DNA of 64,000 nucleotides, taken from Siphonodentalium dalli. Its lineage: Eukaryota; Mollusca; Scaphopoda; Gadilida; Siphonodentaliidae. Within the stretch, counting starts at the first letter, position 1. Every line of letters begins with the position of its first letter. The DNA lies in assembly GCA_032622095.1 (NCBI GenBank), contig CP136064.1, positions 128,079,605 to 128,143,604 on the forward strand, given 5' to 3'. The notes below the pieces were generated by a model. That model saw only the letters and a list, made by a program, of their open reading frames with translations. It was not told the origin of the DNA and ran no database searches. Shown here piece after piece: positions 9,247 to 23,924 of the stretch. The translations under genes and the position numbers were made by a program.

Positions 9247-10127
9247 TTATACACAGTTGCACACACATATCTAATATTGTTGCAATATAAAATATAAAAA
9301 AGACGTGATTATGAATATATTATTCGAAAAAACATATTTAACAAATAAAAAAAAATAAAAAACCTCATTGTGTATGAGCAGTTTGATAACAAAGCACATG
9401 ACACTGAGATGATATATATATGTCTCTCATAATTATGCATGTACGTCTTTGCTGTTCCATTTGATTTATTACACTTTTGTGAATTTTTCCAACTGTGAAC
9501 TTCAAATTAGTGGAGTAGATTAAGTCCAAATTTCAAAGCAATTGTTCAATTTGTAACTAAAGCATGAAAATTTGCACATATGTACATGTTCACATACTAA
9601 TTGATATTGGATATGGAGCCACGCTGAAATATAACGTTAACACCTCTTTTAAGGGGTTTTCCGAATTTAAAGAGCGTTTCGTGATTATATAATTTATTAA
9701 ATGTCGCAATTAATCGTACCATGAAATACGTGATTTAAAATTCGGCATATACATTAAGTATGATTATGCGATATATAATGTCACATTTTTGGGGTAAAAT
9801 TGTAACTCCCATCAAGATGGCCGTAAAAATGGTAGCCGTAAGTGGATTTTTTTTTTCACTAATATCTTAATGTAAACATATTTTATTCCAATCATAATAA
9901 CATATATACATTTGACAAAGTGTTGACAATAAAAACAGAATAGGATAAATGATTGTTGGATTGGAAAAGGGATTAAACAACAAGCCCAAGGGCTTTTGTT
10001 AAGTTTGCTCCCTTTTTTTTCGCGCCCACTCTTCATTAAGTGTAGAGGGGGGTCAGACGGGAAGGAATGGAAATATTATAATAATAATAATAATAATAGT
10101 AATGATGATGTTATGATAGACAGGAAG

Positions 10128-10180
<53 letters not shown>

Positions 10181-13100
10181 AGGAGTGAAAGAAGACGGAC
10201 AGAGAGAGAGAGAGAAAAGAACATTAAATTTAACAGTGAAAAAAATGCGTTAAATTTTCATGAACACACGGCAGTTGTAGCACTCCTCCTCTCCCTTTCT
10301 CCCTCTCTTTCTCCCCCTCACTCACTCTGTATCTCGCTCTGTCTCTCTGACCTCAGCAGATTCATAAATTTTCTACGATTATTAAAATCATCATTATCAT
10401 GTTATACATATCCTGTCATTCATATCATGTACTCTTCAACTTGGCCTCTTACCCTCTGCTCTTCTTATATAGTCAATGTCTTTTTCTTTTCTGATGAGAT
10501 AACTCAACATAAGTGATGACTCGATTGTTGTTAAATCCTCTTCAACCTCATCTATTCTAAATTATGTCATAAATAAACATTTGTAAAAAAAATATTATAT
10601 ATGTTCTTTGAGGGTAGAATTAAATATTGTTTAAACCAGACCTGTGCAAACTAAGTGAGGCATACCATGACTAATTAATATTTCAACTCAATGGAACCAA
10701 AATTGTCACTTGGTCTGAAAATGGCTGCCAAGATGGCGACCAAACATGGGAAATGGTAAATATTGACTCAGCATGCCATGTAATCGCTTACAAGTTGTGG
10801 TCGATGAATAAAATTGGCTATTCTGTCTTATATACTTTAAATTCTAACATTTCTGATGCACACTGGTTAAGTGTTAACAATGTGACCACTGAAATTACCA
10901 GAATTATTGGATTTTTCTATCACAAACTTAACATAAAAATTGGCAAAAATTTACTTTTCAGGTTTTGGCCATTTATTCAAGTAAATGGAAGTATCTTTGG
11001 TATCAGAGATGTTTATTGTTTTAATCTGTCTTAAATGCGTCACACGAATGTGTTTTTAGACAAAATTACTCAAGGTGGCTTCCAAAATGGCAACCAATTT
11101 GGTAAAACCAAAAAAGATGATTTTTGTTACATATATCCCGAACATTATTCTGTTCCCAAGAGTTAGAAAATTATAACTCACTTGTTTATTACCATGTTGT
11201 GCTTAATCCAATGACTACTACATGTTTCATTCTCTGAGGCATGACAAATTCCTTTTAAATGATATACTGCAGTATGGAATTTTGCCAAAAATGTCTTCTG
11301 GGACTCTGGCCATATTTTTGAACGGAAATAGGCAGAACGTCTAAACGAAATTGAGTGAAACCATATTATGTGGCTACTCTCGACAATTAGCATGAACATC
11401 AACTTAATATATGGTGTATGTTTTTTTGCCGAATAACCCTAAAATGTCAATGTCAAGATCCATGACGAATTTCATAATGATCCTATCAAAGGTACGTCTT
11501 GTAGCCTTTGCCAAAGGATTTAGTCATGCAAAGAGTAAAATCCAAGATTGCTGCCATGCTTTATGGCCGAATGACCCCAACATGACTCGTTTCCATCTAC
11601 ATGTCAATGTCAACGCCCATGACAAATTTCATAATGATCCAACCAAAGGTATGACCTGTAGCCCGTGCCAAAGGATTTAGTCAGGCAAAGAGTAAAATCC
11701 AAGATGGCTGCCAGCGGCCATGTTTTATGGCCGAATGACCCCAAAATGAATTGTTCCCATCAGAGATCAGCTGAGATCAGTCTCCTACCCAGGATTAACC
11801 GCTGCCCGCGCTCATATGTTGCCCGCGCCCACACGTATTGCGAAGAAATGTCTCATTTATGTATTTGAGACGTTTGTAGGTTACAATTCATTCTGCATTA
11901 TTCTGAGAAGCTGAACAGCCCAAATTCATTTGAAAATTGTCTAGATCAAGTTAGAATGAATTACAACTGACAAAACGCATCAATAAACGAAAGTGTCAAT
12001 GACAATGTAGCTCAACTTGGAAAGGGACTAATTTCATGTGTTACAGTCAATGGAGCGATAGAAATGCGGAAAGTTGAAATGTCTAAGTAATATCAGATTA
12101 TCAACATGAAGATATATACATGTATATATATAAAGTAAAATCCAAGATGGTTGCTGACAGCCGTATGTTTTTGAATGCAACTAAAAAACATTTGATAGCT
12201 TCCATCTAGTAAATCAATATCAAGATTAATATGAAGTTTGATGATGATCCGCTGAGGGGAGTGGAATGTAGGGTGTGCGAAAGGATTTAGTCATGCAGAG
12301 AGTAAAATCCAAGATGGCTGCCAGCTGACATGTTTTATGGTCGAATGACCCCAAAATGACTCGTTTCCCATTTACGTGTCAATGTTAACATCCATGATGA
12401 TCAGACGAAAACTCCGGCCTGTAGCCCGTGCTAATGGATTGAATTTTGAAATCCAAGATGCCGCTGGCGGCCATATTGTTTTGCCGAATGATCCCAAATT
12501 GACTCGTTCCCATCTACATGTCAAGAGCCATGACAAATTTCATAATGATCAGACCAAAGGTACGACTCACTTGTAGCCTGTGCCAAATGATTTAGTCGTG
12601 CAAAGAGAAAATCCAAGATTGCTGCCAGCGGCCATATTTTATGGTCGAATGACCCCAACATGACTCGTTCCCATTTACATGTCAATGTCAACGCCCATGA
12701 CAAATTTCATAATGATCCGACCAAAGGTATGACCTGGAGCCCGTGCCAAAGGATTTAGTCAGGCGAAGAGTAAAATCCAAGATGGCTGTGAGCGGCCATG
12801 TTTTGTGGCCGAATGACCCCAAAATAACTTGTTCCCATCTACATGTCATTGTTAACATCCATGACACATTTCATTATTATCAGACCAAAGGTATGACCTG
12901 CAGCCCATACCAAACAATTTAGTCATGCAAAGAGTAAAATACAAGATGGCTGCCGGCGGCCATATTTTATGGCTGATCGACCCCAAAATTACTCGTTCCC
13001 ATCTACATGTCAATATTAACATCCATGACAAATTTCATGATGGTCAGACAAACAGTAGGACCTGTATCCCGTGCTAATCGATTGAATTTTGAAATCCAAG

Positions 13101-15521
13101 ATGGCCGCTGGCAGCCATTTTTTTTTCTCGAATGACCCCAAAATGACTCGTTCCCATCTACATGTCAATGTCAACAGCTATGACAAATTTTATAATGATC
13201 CGACCAAAGGTACGACCTGTAGCCCGTGCTAAAGGAAATTGTTGACGAATCACACTCGCACAGATACACGCACGACGGATACCAAGCCATGACAATAGCT
13301 CAAACTCTACAAAGTAAAGTTGAGCTAAAAATGTTATATTTAATTAAGAAAAGACACACACCGGCAGCGTTCGGACATCGCGTTGCGAGGGGACTGCACT
13401 CTGTTTTGCCGCAGCTTGCGATTTTCGCTGGCGTCATGCCCAGCTTGTTGACCATTGAACACGGGGGAGTAGAGTCTGAGCTGCATATAGACCCCTCCCA
13501 TATGTGGATTTTGTGTGTGATTATGATATATGTGTAGAACTGTATCAGTGCTTCATTTGCCGGTTGTTTGCCATCTGGCTATTGGGGCTTTCTAGAGTTG
13601 TCGGTCATTGAATCCAAGATGGCCGCCGAAACTGAATATCTGACTTGGTAAATTTTAATCAGCAAGTAATCAGGAAGATTGTGAGGTTATAGCTATTAAG
13701 TCGTGCGATATGTCATTATATTACTAATTGAATACACCATATTTATTGGTATGAATAAATTTCATATATTCAAAATGGCCGCCAAAATGGTCACCGGAAG
13801 TGTACAATGGCGCTTTTTCAGTAATATTTTCTAGATCACTTTTTGTTGTTTGAAACTGGTTAAGAATTGTTACTTTGTTTTTGCATTGTTTATATTTTCT
13901 GGTCATTGGGGCAATGAAATAAGACATTCTTGGTGTCCCTTACGATCCGTCAATAATTTGATTTTTACAGAACGCCAAAATAGCCGCCAAAATATGGAAA
14001 ATTGTGAAGATTTCCGCGGTGTACCCTGCAAATCGCTTTGTTGTGGTTGATGAATAAAATTGGCTATTCTACATTACCAACATGTCTGTTGCACATTGGT
14101 TAATTGTTAGTATTGTAACTACTGGCATTGCCATAAATATTGGATTTTACTCTCACAAACTTGACAATCGGCAAAAATTCACTTTCATGTTTGGACTATT
14201 AAAATGTAACTAACTTTGGTATGAAATGTGTTTATTGTTTTGAACTATTTTAAATGTGTCAAACCAAATTACTCAAGATGGCTTCCAAAATGTCAACCAA
14301 CTTGGGTAAAATGTTCATTTTTCACATATATCCGGAACATAATATTATTCTCTGCTGTTCCGAAAAGTTAGCAAACTGTGACTCACTTGGTTACTATGCA
14401 TGTTAGGTCATCAACTGACAACTAAATATTCTACCTGATTGTCTGAGTTCCTTATGAGGGTGGCGAACCCCCCCCCCTACCTCCGGAATCCGGCTTAAAA
14501 CTTACCCCGGCATCCGGAATACTCCATAAAAGAGAGACGGCATCCGGCATACACTTTCTTCTCAAATGATACGAGGAATTAAATCGTGCGTGTTAAAACG
14601 CAACATGTGGTGCCTAGCTATATTTACCATTTCTAACCGATTCTATTCAATCAATGTAACTTTTCCACTATTCTAGTGTGGTGCACTCGGCGTTATACAA
14701 ACTAACGTAGATTATCAACGTTTTAACCCGTCAAGCAGATGCCAGGTGGAAGTCAACTCTATCGGGGAATATAGCAAACCACAGGTCATCATTACGATCT
14801 ATTTGAACACTAATATTATTAGTCACCCTCCCTCATATGGGGCATGACAAATTCATTTTAAAATTGCAATATGGAATTTGGCTGAAAACCTCTTTTGGGA
14901 TTATGGCCATATTTTGAAAGGAAATTGGCAGAATCGAAACTGAGATGAACCACAATATGTGGCTATTTTGGCCCATTTGGATCAAAATGGATCAACTTGA
15001 TACAAGGGCTATGGAGGCCATGGTGGCAGCCAGGTAGTTACTGTATGGTCATAGGTGGTGTGAATAGGAATACAAGGAGTTGTTTTATGGTCACGAATGA
15101 TGTTAATAGATATACAAGGGGTGGTCATGATTGGGGTGTCCATTGTGAGATGCATGAGATACACGTAGTTGCTGGATGGTCATGTGTGAGGTGAAGATGT
15201 GGTGTGACTGTATGCATGGTTGCATGGTTATGTGTGGATGCACGGGTATACACGATGTGACTGTACATGGTCATCTATATGTTGTTTATGTATATATGTA
15301 GTGATGGCAAACAACCGGCAAATTGAGGGACTGATATAGTTATACAAGGATATCATAACCACACAAAAAATCCGCAAATGGTGGAGGGGGGCTATATATG
15401 CAGCTAAATCGCACCCAATCAACTATAGCCAATTCCCAAAACTGCTGCTTCAGAACAAGTTAGTGTTTTTTTTTTGGGATTTGCAATAAAACGAGAGATA
15501 TATAATAAGAGAAAGATCACA

Positions 15522-15527
15522 TTTATT
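15522..15527 (-). terminator. poly(A) signal, nanos copy 2
   Basis: AATAAA on the minus strand at the same 210-nt distance from the stop as in copy 1. Confidence 0.75.
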
Positions 15528-15736
15528 ACTGAAAATATAAACATCATTCATTCATATAACATTGGCATAATATATAACATTGGTTCCATTCAAGGAATCA
15601 GTTCAATCACATGTAGTAAGCACTATACATATATGCACACTGGCAAGCACGGGAACGGATTTGCACTATATTGAATACATTTTTGGTGTACGGTTGAGAC
15701 GTACAAGTACGAGTCACTTCAGTCTCAGTAATATAA

Positions 15737-16318
15737 TCACATGAAGGATCGGGTATTTCCGCCGTAGTTTTGAGGACAGTACTTGATTGTGTGAGAATCG
15801 TCGCCTGTCTTCCTGCAGATAGGACAAACGTACCGTCTCAGAATGGGACACGTGGTTTTGCCGGCCGAGTTCTTCAGCACGTGGCAGGAGTACACTTCTA
15901 CGTCTTCGCCGTTGTTTCTGCAGAACACGCACAGAGGCTTTCTTGTCTTCTTGTTCTTAGACGCCACATATTCCTGGAGAACGTCACCGGAACACTGAAC
16001 GTCATTTTCGTCGAGCGAGAGAAGTGTTGCGTCGAGGGTTTTGTAACTTCGTGCGGCTGACTGATACACGTCGAAATCATCGAGGTCGGTTTCAATGCCG
16101 TTGCGACGAAATTCGTCGTATGCGTTGCATCTTGCGTTGTCGAGCTCCAGCAGATCGTTGGTGTGGTCGATGGTAGTAGGCATCGTTGCTGATATGTCCT
16201 TGAGAATTGTGAACGGACTGTCAATGACGGTTGTCTTGCTTTCAGCTCTTGGAACGTAATTTCCGAATGGGTTCAAACTAACGAACATTTCTTCGGTATC
16301 ATCAAGGAAGAATTCCAT
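15737..16318 (-). CDS. nanos: Nanos zinc-finger protein, copy 2 (193 aa)
   Basis: This is a full-length intact copy with all eight zinc ligands. It differs from copy 1 by N8 to T8 and by S105 to N105, the latter unique to this copy and lying in the acidic linker ahead of the finger. C145 and R190 are as in copy 1. The start was chosen on the same promoter and context grounds; the upstream open frame is leader and promoter. Confidence 0.95.
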   Translation of the reverse strand: MEFFLDDTEEMFVSLNPFGNYVPRAESKTTVIDSPFTILKDISATMPTTIDHTNDLLELDNARCNAYDEFRRNGIETDLDDFDVYQSAARSYKTLDATLLSLDENDVQCSGDVLQEYVASKNKKTRKPLCVFCRNNGEDVEVYSCHVLKNSAGKTTCPILRRYVCPICRKTGDDSHTIKYCPQNYGGNTRSFM

Positions 16319-16401
16319 TGTAAAAACTGTTGAGTAAAACTGAGTCTGGATACTGAATGTGATGGTACTAGTTATCGTATGGTAATGGTTGTGAGAGCGA
16401 A

Positions 16402-16491
16402 TGACATTTGCAGCCTGTACCGGTCTATTTATTACACTCTGGGCGTCCCCCAGTTGGTGCATGGGGGTTGACACCTGGTCAACTCCATTGG
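16402..16491 (-). promoter_or_regulatory. nanos copy 2 core promoter
   Basis: CCAAT at 16491-16487, ATAAATA at 16432-16426 and the initiator A at 16402. The sequence is identical to copy 1 across the promoter and leader. Confidence 0.8.
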
Positions 16492-17574
16492 GCTTCGTTG
16501 AAAACCTTTCAGGATATTCTAGCCAATCGCGTATCAGCGTTGTGAAAACATATAGTAAGCTAGTTACCACCGCAATTGACTAATTTGAATGTTGTTTTAT
16601 CGTCGCTGAACATCACAGGAACCAAAAATGTCTCCATCGACGCCGAAAGTCGGTAAGAACATTATCAACGGATGGTACAATGGATGGTACATCTAATTAT
16701 ACACAGTTGCACACACATATCTAATATTGTTGCAATATAAAATATAAAAAAGACGTGATTATGAATATATTATTCGAAAAAACATATTTAACAAATAAAA
16801 AAAAATAAAAAACCTCATTGTGTATGAGCAGTTTGATAACAAAGCACATGACACTGAGATGATATATATATGTCTCTCATAATTATGCATGTACGTCTTT
16901 GCTGTTCCATTTGATTTATTACACTTTTGTGAATTTTTCCAACTGTGAACTTCAAATTAGTGGAGTAGATTAAGTCCAAATTTCAAAGCAATTGTTCAAT
17001 TTGTAACTAAAGCATGAAAATTTGCACATATGTACATGTTCACATACTAATTGATATTGGATATGGAGCCACGCTAAAATATAACGTTAACACCTCTTTT
17101 AAGGGGTTTTCCGAATTTAAAGAGCGTTTCGTGATTATATAATTTATTAAATGTCGCAATTAATCGTACCATGAAATACGTGATTTAAAATTCGGCATAT
17201 ACATTAAGTATGATTATGCGATATATAATGTCACATTTTTGGGGTAAAATTGTAACTCCCATCAAGATGGCCGTAAAAATGGTAGCCGTAAGTGGATTTT
17301 TTTTTTCACTAATATCTTAATGTAAACATATTTTATTCCAATCATAATAACATATATACATTTGACAAAGTGTTGACAATAAAAACAGAATAGGATAAAT
17401 GATTATTGGATTGGAAAAGGGATTAAACAACAAGCCCAAGGGCTTTTGTTAAGTTTGCTCCCTTTTTTTTCGCGCCCACTCTTCATTAAGTGTAGAGGGG
17501 GGTCAGACGGGAAGGAATGGAAATATAATAATAATAATAATAGTAATGATGATGTTATGATAGACAGGAAGATA

Positions 17575-17610
<36 letters not shown>

Positions 17611-20600
17611 GAGAGAGAGAAGGAGTGAAAGAAGACGGACAGAGAGAGAGAGAGAAAAGAACATTAAATTTAACAGTGAAAAAAATGCGTTAAATTTTCA
17701 TGAACACACGGCAGTTGTAGCACTCCTCCTCTCCCTTTCTCCCTCTCTTTCTCCCCCTCACTCACTCTGTATCTCGCTCTGTCTCTCTGACCTCAGCAGA
17801 TTCATAAATTTTCTACGATTATTAAAATCATCATTATCATGTTATACATATCCTGTCATTCATATCATGTACTCTTCAACTTGGCCTCTTACCCTCTGCT
17901 CTTCTTATATAGTCAATGTCTTTTTCTTTTCTGATGAGATAACTCAACATAAGTGATGACTCGATTGTTGTTAAATCCTCTTCAACCTCATCTATTCTAA
18001 ATTATGTCATAAATAAACATTTGTAAAAAAAATATTATATATGTTCTTTGAGGGTAGAATTAAATATTGTTTAAACCAGACCTGTGAAAACTAAGTGAGG
18101 CATACCATGACTAATTAATATTTCAACTCAATGGAACCAAAATTGTCACTTGGTCTGAAAATGGCTGCCAAGATGGCGACCAAACATGGGAAATGGTAAA
18201 TATTGACTCAGCATGCCATGTAATCGCTTACAAGTTGTGGTCGATGAATAAAATTGGCTATTCTGTCTTATATACTTTAAATTCTAACATTTCTGATGCA
18301 CACTGGTTAAGTGTTAACAATGTGACCACTGAAATTACCAGAATTATTGGATTTTTCTATCACAAACTTAACATAAAAATTGGCAAAAATTTACTTTTCA
18401 GGTTTTGGCCATTTATTCAAGTAAATGGAAGTATCTTTGGTATCAGAGATGTTTATTGTTTTAATCTGTCTTAAATGCGTCACACGAATGTGTTTTTAGA
18501 CAAAATTACTCAAGGTGGCTTCCAAAATGGCAACCAATTTGGTAAAACCAAAAAAGATGATTTTTGTTACATATATCCCGAACATTATTCTGTTCCCAAG
18601 AGTTAGAAAATTATAACTCACTTGTTTATTACCATGTTGTGCTTAATCCAATGACTACTACATGTTTCATTCTCTGAGGCATGACAAATTCCTTTTAAAT
18701 GATATACTGCAGTATGGAATTTTGCCAAAAATGTCTTCTGGGACTCTGGCCATATTTTTGAACGGAAATAGGCAGAACGTCTAAACGAAATTGAGTGAAA
18801 CCATATTATGTGGCTACTCTCGACAATTAGCATGAACATCAACTTAATATATGGTGTATGTTTTTTTGCCGAATAACCCTAAAATGTCAATGTCAAGATC
18901 CATGACGAATTTCATAATGATCCTATCAAAGGTACGTCTTGTAGCCTTTGCCAAAGGATTTAGTCATGCAAAGAGTAAAATCCAAGATTGCTGCCATGCT
19001 TTATGGCCGAATGACCCCAACATGACTCGTTTCCATCTACATGTACGTCAAAGTCAACGCCCATGACAAATTTCATAATGATCCAACCAAAGGTATGACC
19101 TGTAGCCCGTGCCAAAGGATTTAGTCAGGCAAAGAGTAAAATCCAAGATGGCTGCCAGCGGCCATGTTTTATGGCCGAATGACCCCAAAATGAATTGTTC
19201 CCATCAGAGATCAGCTGAGATCAGTCTCCTACCCAGGATTAACCGCTGCCCGCGCCCATATGTTGCCCGCGCCCACACGTATTGCGAAGAAATGTCTCAT
19301 TTATGTATTTGAGACGTTTGTAGGTTACAATTCATTCTGCATTATTCTGAGAAGCTGAACAGCCCAAATTCATTTGAAAATTGTCTAGATCAAGTTAGAA
19401 TGAATTACAACTGACAAAACGCATCAATAAACGAAAGTGTCAATGACAATGTAGCTCAACTTGGAAAGGGACTAATTTCATGTGTTACAGTCAATGGAGC
19501 GATAGAAATGCGGAAAGTTGAAATGTCTAAGTAATATCAGATTATCAACATGAAGATATATACATGTATATATATAAAGTAAAATCCAAGATGGTTGCTG
19601 ACAGCCGTATGTTTTTGAATGCAACTAAAAAACATTTGATAGCTTCCATCTAGTAAATCAATATCAAGATTAATATGAAGTTTGATGATGATCGGCTGAG
19701 GGGAGTGGAATGTAGGGTGTGCGAAAGGATTTAGTCATGCAGAGAGTAAAATCCAAGATGGCTGCCAGCTGACATGTTTTATGGTCGAATGACCCCAAAA
19801 TGACTCGTTTCCCATTTACGTGTCAATGTTAACATCCATGATGATCAGACGAAAACTCCGGCCTGTAGCCCGTGCTAATGGATTGAATTTTGAAATCCAA
19901 GATGCCGCTGGCGGCCATATTTTTTTGCCGAATGATCCCAAATTGACTCGTTCCCATCTACATGTCAAGAGCCATGACAAATTTCATAATGATCAGACCA
20001 AAGGTACGACTCACTTGTAGCCTGTGCCAAATGATTTAGTCGTGCAAAGAGAAAATCCAAGATTGCTGCCAGCGGCCATATTTTATGGCCGAATGACCCC
20101 AACATGACTCGTTCCCATTTACATGTCAATGTCAACGCCCATGACAAATTTCATAATGATCCGACCAAAGGTATGACCTATAGCCCGTGCCAAAGGATTT
20201 AGTCAGGCGAAGAGTAAAATCCAAGATGGCTGTGAGCGGCCATGTTTTGTGGCCGAATGACCCCAAAATGACTTGTTCCCATCTACATGTCATTGTTAAC
20301 ATCCATGACACATTTCATTATTATCAGACCAAAGGTATGACCTGCAGCCCATACCAAACAATTTAGTCATGCAAAGAGTAAAATACAAGATGGCTGCCGG
20401 CGGCCATATTTTATGGCTGATCGACCCCAAAATTACTCGTTCCCATCTACATGTCAATATTAACATCCATGACAAATTTCATGATGGTCAGACAAACAGT
20501 AGGACCTGTATCCCGTGCTAATCGATTGAATTTTGAAATCCAAGATGGCCGCTGGCAGCCATTTTTTTTTCTCGAATGACCCCAAAATGACTCGTTCCCA

Positions 20601-22954
20601 TCTACATGTCAATGTCAACAGCTATGACAAATTTTATAATGATCCGATCAAAGGTACGACCTGTAGCCCGTGCTAAAGGAAATTGTTGACGAATCACACT
20701 CGCACAGATACACGCACGACGGATACCAAGCCATGACAATAGCTCAAACTCTACAAAGTAAAGTTGAGCTAAAAATGTTATATTTAATTAAGAAAAGACA
20801 CACACCGGCAGCGTTCGGACATCGCGTTGCGAGGGGACTGCACTCTGTTTTGCCGCAGCTTGCGATTTTCGCTGGCGTCATGCCCAGCTTGTTGACCATT
20901 GAACACGGGGGAGTAGAGTCTGAGCTGCATATAGACCCCTCCCATATGTGGATTTTGTGTGTGATTATGATATATGTGTAGAACTGTATCAGTGCTTCAT
21001 TTGCCGGTTGTTTGCCATCTGGCTATTGGGGCTTTCTAGAGTTGTCGGTCATTGAATCCAAGATGGCCGCCGAAACTGAATATCTGACTTGGTAAATTTT
21101 AATCAGCAAGTAATCAGGAAGATTGTGAGGTTATAGCTATTAAGTCGTGCGATATGTTATTATATTACTAATTGAATACACCATATTTATTGGTATGAAT
21201 AAATTTCATATATTCAAAATGGCCGCCAAAATGGTCACCGGAAGTGTACAATGACGCTTTTTCAGTAATATTTTCTAGATCACTTTTTGTTGTTTGAAAC
21301 TGGTTAAGAATTGTTACTTTGTTTTTGCATTGTTTATATTTTCTGGTCATTGGGGCAATGAAATAAGACATTCTTGGTGTCCCTTACGATCCGTCAATAA
21401 TTTGATTTTTACAGAACGCCAAAATAGCCGCCAAAATATGGAAAATTGTGAAGATTTCCCCGGTGTACCCTGCATGTTGTGGTTGATGAATAAAATTGGC
21501 TATTCTACATTACCAACATGGCTGTTACACATTGGTTAATTGTTAGTATTGTAACTACTGGCATTGCCATAAATATTGGATTTTACTCTCACAAACTTGA
21601 CAATCGGCAAAAATTCACTTTCATGTTTGGACTATTAAAATGTAACTAACTTTGGTATGAAATGTGTTTATTGTTTTGAACTATTTTAAATGTGTCAAAC
21701 CAAATTACTCAAGATGGCTTCCAAAATGTCAACCAACTTGGGTAAAATGTTCATTTTTCACATATATCCGGAACATAATATTATGCTCTGCTGTTTCGAA
21801 AAGTTAGCAAACTGTGACTCACTTGGTTACTATGCATGTTAGGTCATTAACTGACAACTAAATATTCTACCTGATTGTCTGAGTTCCTTATGAGGGTGGC
21901 GAACCCCCCCCCTACCTCCGGAATCCGGCTTAAAACTTACCCCGGCATCCGGAATACTCCATAAAAGAGAGACGGCATCCGGCATACACTTTCTTCTCAA
22001 ATGATACGAGGAATTAAATCGTGCGTGTTAAAACGCAACATGTGGTGCCTAGCTATATTTACCATTTCTAACCGATTCTATTCAATCAATGTAACTTTTC
22101 CACTATTCTAGCGTGGTGCACTCGGCGTTATACAAACTAACGTAGATTATCAACGTTTTAACCCGTCAAGCAGATGCCAGGTGGAAGTCAACTCTATCGG
22201 GGAATATAGCAAACCACAGGTCATCATTACGATCTATTTGAACACTAATATTATTAGTCACCCTCCCTCATATGGGGCATGACAAATTCATTTTAAAATT
22301 GCAATATGGAATTTGGCTGAAACCTCTTTTGGGATTATGGCCATATTTTGAAAGGAAATTGGCAGACTCGAAACTGAGATGAACCACAATATGTGGCTAT
22401 TTTGGCCCATTTGGATCAAAATGGATCAACTTGATACAAGAGCTATGGATGCCATGGTGGCAGCCAGGTAGTTACTGTATGGTCATAGGTGGTGTGAATA
22501 GGAATACAAGGAGTTATTTTATGGTCACGAATGATGTTAATAGATATACAAGGGGTGGTCATGATTGGGGTGTCCATTGTGAGATGCATGAGATACACGT
22601 AGTTGCTGGATGGTCATGTGTGAGGTGAAGATGTGGTGTGACTGTATGCATGGTTGCATGGTTATGTGTGGATGCACGGGTATACACGATGTGACTGTAC
22701 ATGGTCATCTATATGTTGTTTATGTATATATGTAGTGATGGCAAACAACCGGCAAATTGAGAGACTGATATAGTTATACAAAGATATCATAACCACAAAC
22801 AAAATCCGCAAATGGTGGAGGGGGGCTATATATGCAGCTAAATCGCACCCAATCAACTATAGCCAATTCCCAAAACTGCTGCTTCAGAACAAGTTAGTGT
22901 TTTTTTTTTGGATTTGCAATAAAACGAGAGATATATAATAAGAGAACGATCACA

Positions 22955-22960
22955 TTTATT
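22955..22960 (-). terminator. poly(A) signal, nanos copy 3
   Basis: AATAAA on the minus strand, 210 nt past the stop. Confidence 0.75.
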
Positions 22961-23169
22961 ACTGAAAATATAAACATCATTCATTCATATAACATTGACA
23001 TATTATATAACATTGGTTCCATGCAAGGAATCAGTTCAATCACATGTAGTATGCACTATACATATATGCACACTGGCAAGCACGGGAACGGATTTGCACT
23101 ATATTGAATACATTTTTGGTGTACGGTTGAGACGTACAAGTACGAGTCACTTCAGTCTCAGTAATATAA

Positions 23170-23751
23170 TCACATGAAGGATTGGGTATTTCCGCCGTAG
23201 TTTTGAGGACAGTACTTGATTGTGTGAGAATCGTCGCCTGTCTTCCTGCAGATAGGACAAACGTACCGTCTCAGAATGGGACACGTGGTTTTGCCGGCCG
23301 AGTTCTTCAGCACGTGGCTGGAGTACACTTCTACGTCTTCGCCGTTGTTTCTGCAGAACACGCACAGAGGCTTTCTTGTCTTCTTGTTCTTAGACGCCAC
23401 ATATTCCTGGAGAACGTCACCGGAACACTGAACGTCACTTTCGTCGAGCGAGAGAAGTGTTGCGTCGAGGGTTTTGTAACTTCGTGCGGCTGACTGATAC
23501 ACGTCGAAATCATCGAGGTCGGTTTCAATGCCGTTGCGACGAAATTCGTCGTATGCGTTGCATCTTGCGTTGTCGAGCTCCAGCAGATCGTTGGTGTGGT
23601 CGATGGTAGTAGGCATCGTTGCTGATATGTCCTTGAGAATTGTGAACGGACTGTCAATGACGGTTGTCTTGCTTTCAGCTCTTGGAACGTAATTTCCGAA
23701 TGGGTTCAAACTAACGAACATTTCTTCGGTATCATCAAGGAAGAATTCCAT
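23170..23751 (-). CDS. nanos: Nanos zinc-finger protein, copy 3 (193 aa)
   Basis: This copy is intact and full length with all zinc ligands. It has T8, S145 in place of C145, and Q190 in place of R190. It is the first copy from the left with Ser before the first ligand His, the state of copies 5-8. It still lacks the extra Thr codon of those copies, so it is intermediate between the left and right groups. Confidence 0.95.
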   Translation of the reverse strand: MEFFLDDTEEMFVSLNPFGNYVPRAESKTTVIDSPFTILKDISATMPTTIDHTNDLLELDNARCNAYDEFRRNGIETDLDDFDVYQSAARSYKTLDATLLSLDESDVQCSGDVLQEYVASKNKKTRKPLCVFCRNNGEDVEVYSSHVLKNSAGKTTCPILRRYVCPICRKTGDDSHTIKYCPQNYGGNTQSFM

Positions 23752-23834
23752 TGTAAAAACTGTTGAGTAAAACTGAGTCTGGATACTGAATGTGATGGTA
23801 CTAGTTATCGTATGGTAATGGTTGTGAGAGCGAA

Positions 23835-23924
23835 TGACATTTGCAGCCTGTACCGGTCTATTTATTACACTCTGGGCGTCCCCCCGTTGGTGCATGGGGG
23901 TTGACACCTGGTCAACTCCATTGG
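23835..23924 (-). promoter_or_regulatory. nanos copy 3 core promoter
   Basis: CCAAT at 23924-23920, ATAAATA at 23865-23859 and the initiator A at 23835. One substitution (CCCCCGTTGG for CCCCCAGTTGG-type sequence near 23884) lies upstream of the TATA box. Confidence 0.8.

Larger units (their letters stand above)
2525..9978. repeat. nanos array unit 1 (7454 bp)
   Basis: This is the reference unit. It runs from AACAAGCCCAAGGGC to the base before the same motif at 9979. Order: compound microsatellite 2620-2765; CT-rich tract 2828-2900; 0.7-kb element copy A 3258-3960; satellite block 3985-5790; a GC-richer stretch to 6121 that ends in one arm of an inverted repeat; 0.7-kb element copy B about 6510-7560, split by an insertion at about 6960-7385; degenerate minisatellite 7545-7830; second inverted-repeat arm 7853-7955; nanos transcription unit (minus strand) about 8050-8952; opposite-strand micro-ORF 9178-9246; AT-rich spacer to 9978. 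No transposase or polymerase frame is present, so the unit is a segmental tandem duplication and not a mobile element. Confidence 0.95.
9979..17428. repeat. nanos array unit 2 (7450 bp)
   Basis: This unit has the same order of parts as unit 1 and is nearly identical to it. Both share the variants AATCGCTTTGTTGTGG in element copy B, ACAATGGCGC and GAAAGATCAC, which separate units 1-2 from units 3-9. The poly-C tract is an uninterrupted run here but is broken by a T in unit 1. Confidence 0.95.

Noticed and set aside
2525-9978. Unit as an autonomous mobile element
   Set aside because: No transposase, integrase or reverse transcriptase frame, no long terminal repeats, and strict head-to-tail order at one locus.
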